Shown piece after piece: positions 63,001-64,000 of a DNA stretch of 64,000 nucleotides; within the stretch, counting starts at the first letter, position 1; each line of letters begins with the position of its first letter. The notes beneath the pieces were generated by a model, which saw only the letters and a program-made list of their open reading frames with translations, ran no database searches and was not told the origin of the DNA. The DNA is from Eubacterium sp. (lineage in GTDB: Bacteria > Bacillota > Clostridia > Lachnospirales > Lachnospiraceae): assembly GCA_017539165.1 (NCBI GenBank), contig JAFYHN010000085.1, positions 1 to 64,000 of the forward strand, written 5' to 3'. The position numbers and the translations under genes were made by a program.

Positions 63001-64000
63001 ATTAGCAATATCCTTAACAATCTGACCATCTGTATAAGCCACTTTATGATCAAAAGCATCTTTCTCTGACTTAGCCCATCCAAGGAATTCTACTCCATTA
63101 GGTCCAATTGTCTCTGGGAATGCTTCTGCAAATGTCTTCAGGGCTGTTTCCGTACCATATGTCAGTTCCTGAGAATCTGCATCTTCTGCTGCTCCTATAG
63201 CTTTTGTTGTACCTTTAAGTTTATTAAATGTAACTTTATACTTCTTTCCTTCCCAACCAGCATAGAAAGTTTTATCTCCTCTTGCGGTTGTTGGGATAGC
63301 GGTAATCTTAGCAGAATCATTAAGTTCCTTAGCATCCTCTGCAGTCTTATACCATCCCTTGAATGAGTACTGATCAGTCTCTGTCAGATCATCAAGAGTA
63401 ATATCGCTTCCGGCACTATAAGAACTAGTAATAGTATCCGGAATTGTTCCAATTGTCGAAACATATTTGATATTATATTGTTTCAGAGCTGCATTACTTA
63501 TATTTACAGAAAAATCATTACTTGTGATATTTTCTACTTTAAATGTAAATACAGTTTTTCCTTTTCCATCTTCCGCAACATCCGGAAGTACAGATTCAAC
63601 AGTTGTAGAAGTTGGTTTATAAACGGCTCCGTTAATCTCAACCTTTACATCATCCGCTTTGTACTCAGAACTAACTTTTACTGTGAGAACAACACTCGCA
63701 TCATGTGGAATACTTGCCATAGCTCCAGTATACTTTCCTGTATTCGTATCATATGAAAGCGGTACATCAATCTTTTCATTTGTACCTTCAAGCTTTGTTA
63801 TCTCACCATCATTATTATAAGTTCCCGTATAGCTAACTGAATAAACATCAGGACCTATGTCTGCTATAACGTTCTGATCATATACATTCTTCTGCCACTT
63901 AGCTTTAAAAACCACATCCTTTTCAGGCATAGTGAACGAAGGATTGATTATTGTACTTGTTCCTGAACTATAAACTGTAGAATCGATATTACTTGTCCAA
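57037..64000 (-). CDS. Giant repeat surface protein (5' part outside the window)
   Basis: At least 2,320 residues are in the window, and the reading frame is open at the right edge, where a repeat unit is in progress; the ATG at 63930 is internal. Residues 1 to about 1,335 (counted from that ATG) hold about twelve Listeria-Bacteroides/InlB-type repeats of about 80-100 residues with the G-Y-x-F-x-G-W core. About 1,338-1,605 follow as MBG/Ig-like modules (EYTVRAIVGDTAKYVGF type). An Ala/Lys/Glu-rich helical region (1,608-2,108), an FN3 domain (2,112-2,205) and a Big-type C-terminal domain (2,206-2,297) complete it. No LPXTG motif is present. Adhesion is the likely role. Confidence 0.85.
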   Translation of the reverse strand, partial: WTSNIDSTVYSSGTSTIINPSFTMPEKDVVFKAKWQKNVYDQNVIADIGPDVYSVSYTGTYNNDGEITKLEGTNEKIDVPLSYDTNTGKYTGAMASIPHDASVVLTVKVSSEYKADDVKVEINGAVYKPTSTTVESVLPDVAEDGKGKTVFTFKVENITSNDFSVNISNAALKQYNIKYVSTIGTIPDTITSSYSAGSDITLDDLTETDQYSFKGWYKTAEDAKELNDSAKITAIPTTARGDKTFYAGWEGKKYKVTFNKLKGTTKAIGAAEDADSQELTYGTETALKTFAEAFPETIGPNGVEFLGWAKSEKDAFDHKVAYTDGQIVKDIANGDITLWAVWDIDELTISFNANGGKFGGTKLSVTKTIKYGDTLAEAVAEVNSSKPSYTGYTFNGWAKENDAVTYITTHDEPLYNDAVYYTVWQPDQHTFRYYKNSDGGDEAAEITTYNGKNIIIGKAGNGLETDEDVVPTVPENKVLLGWTPANPNPDNTVTYAVGEKITVSPTSGTNLYPVFGDGNQHILTYNSNGGKIVPAPDATYLTKDVDGYKTKVISTIPTREGYEFVGWSEDENAKADSTDIVESGGYYTYVVPTEGVVYSHTLYAVWTPIKYTITYNANKAPEVAAAIVNKVAADATVPALKETLDDGLVAVEGTTSYKQTFTYDETSKIAAPQFEYPGYIFMGWAESETGNVVYKNLQDILNMTDVDGTNFTVYAVWKMDTPLTVTYRANGGILKTAEEGADPYVDPEDQKYVRIADKIQVTTADNVYIRDGYKFLGWSASPDNYGYKDVVPESGIIEAGKAYDQEDVNKTSTVTLYAVWQKLPEFKIVYDPNTGSGSVPFDNNTYHIDTDATTTHNVVTLDASVIPGKTGYTFLGWALKADSETPDYKYIVATGTDAARIDPATEAIPETLITDETAETNTIKLYAIWKANTYKVNFYQGAKAEANKIGEQEFKYDDKEGKLTKVADLKYVVTEGEDANAYKPTPGYEFAGWAFKNGGTLALEDGSAIENLVTGADEETSTFDLYAVEKEKILQVTFDDDFNGIGENFLEDKEFFDTGWGKASVLIKDRAADDVVAIDESSEDVLEKTGIDNTNHKYLVKYTRALNDITIPEAPGFTFKGYYATVPDTSAGATKEVMYYDASGNAVRTADFTEPITLKAKWEATTFDVVFKEDGNQIDKFNMTYGQKFVMPNTVKGLSYKSDYEVVGWTSSVDNQHPETADIANMSGTTKPDKFDLNKTYSAVIIAKLYNNYNADVTLYPIYKTTVEYNVYFSAEGATNVPETQKIKWEDDFVISFDDDSVMKTPKMTGYAFIGWSKTKDAKEAEYAYESGKTYKIEKVKDDFTLYAVWLQIPDIKAIEKTVKYTKEGWDITELFVVPDGAGKATYKLADGTTGAVLSEDGKLTATTIGTYVIEITTAETEGFTAGMAEAKLTVEKAEGDGTLTITDGKDEITEIAFADAAKVEPVIAITSGDKKLDELGEITYEYKLITSGDDAYTTEKPVDAGEYIVRATVKDGDLYTGFTKTATYTISDKLRADGVVKTYKDDEEATEFVEDKDTISVNIEITSPTESEDADYKPVVEYSYKVAGTSDETYTDKVPTKVGEYTVRAIVGDTAKYVGFTVTANFKIIENSDKAEAEAKKAEVTKAEADVLKRLQDVYDTLKNSNNYTEGQLAALDAAYNTAKADLKKKVTETIANDAEITSEGVAAAAEKALTTAKEALLEAVKTTAANEAADKVVEDANKDATAVLEKAGPIVADTEYTKYIKDDVDKVIEAMAAVDTAKTDLAGLPADASNDDKEEKAKALQDAVEALDKVVDDAILHAAIAEAVMNQENIQPFVKNVAKDSLAEYVERIKPDGLTEEEKTAYDAVVEAAKKAIEDAKNNEDVLGNLESGKKAVKAAAELINETRAAEAAKAEAGTASTLAEQAAADAKANEYASENDKQNIDSAKSDLETAKAALEAATTNEEKIAAAAAVDAAVKALDEEVNKANQNSAAAKKDADEAAEAKAKAEEEKAATAKALDDAKKAAKSRLEDVYDAKNKSDYRDAQQKALDAAKEAGAKAIDAATTPEEVDKALANAKSALNAVKTDAKLTKEEQEAAKKKAAEDAAKKKAAEEAAKKKAEEEAAKQPKIDPNKETFYTLFLRTTRVTKNSITLSWSKVDGATKYTVYGGSYGTKIRSIVTLSGNKNTRKKLKAGKLYNYYVVAYNAKGEALCTSAKIYVSTKGGKYTNYKSVTTVAKGNKVYLAKGETFNLGAKATVANKKLVINKKRKIKYISTNTKIAKVSSKGTITAVAKGTCFVYVYAQNGVYKKIKVTVE

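Noticed and set aside
1..64000. CRISPR arrays, tRNA or rRNA genes, prophage or insertion sequences
   Set aside because: No regular direct repeats with spacers, no rRNA or tRNA core sequences and no transposase or integrase motifs were seen on either strand.

Overview
The window is an AT-rich chromosomal segment of a Gram-positive anaerobe, most likely a gut or rumen Lachnospiraceae (Clostridia). The evidence is the hup-rqcP-divIC-tilS-hpt-ftsH order, the dgt-dnaG-rpoD-trmK cluster, strong AGGAGG ribosome binding sites, a four-subunit 2-oxoacid:ferredoxin oxidoreductase, and Zn-uptake and CUT1 sugar ABC genes with single-lipoprotein binding proteins. Most genes lie on the minus strand. No tRNA, rRNA, CRISPR array or insertion sequence was recognised; the only stable RNA gene is RNase P RNA.

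Layout. 1-3.9 kb: housekeeping block (ftsH edge fragment, hpt, tilS, divIC, rqcP, hup). 4-12 kb: aldose epimerase, DHH phosphoesterase, AzlCD exporter, CmpB-like membrane protein, GH3 beta-glucosidase and a CPA2 antiporter. 11.7-18.8 kb: a six-gene module (large membrane-anchored protein, ABC ATPase and permease, Asn/Gln-rich membrane protein, MoxR ATPase, DUF58). 18.8-26 kb: rnpB, nucleoside kinase, trmK, rpoD, dnaG, dgt. 26-30.4 kb: sugar ABC importer with a YesL-like protein. 30.7-37.5 kb: a membrane protein, ABC-F ATPase, DUF1836, CBS-domain transporter, YerC, cytoplasmic alpha-amylase, HD protein. 37.6-41.5 kb: lipoprotein and znuBCA-zur with two palindromic metal-regulator sites. 41.6-45.7 kb: LysR regulator, CbbX-like AAA protein, a 60-residue protein, a YdcF protein. 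45.7-49 kb: por genes.

49.1-57 kb is the accessory part. It starts with two plus-strand genes of visibly higher GC: a polysaccharide pyruvyl transferase fused to an FrhB-type domain, and a lipid-flippase-like protein. Next comes a five-gene minus-strand operon with two DUF2589 paralogues, two small proteins and, as last gene, a protein that carries the residue pattern of edema-factor/ExoY-type nucleotidyl cyclases. A divergent small XRE-type regulator follows. Three promoters here (the operon, the regulator, and a short convergent transcript with a seven-codon ORF) share one design: a 14-bp near-palindrome CTG(C/G)TAATTA(C/G)CAG overlapping a TTAGCA -35 box, with exactly 17 bp to the -10. I read this as a compact, autoregulated, previously undescribed cyclase-DUF2589 system; the function is inference.

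57-64 kb is the 3' part of a giant surface protein with about a dozen Listeria-Bacteroides repeats, Ig/MBG-like domains, a long Ala/Lys/Glu-rich helical region and C-terminal FN3 and Big-like domains. It runs off the right edge.
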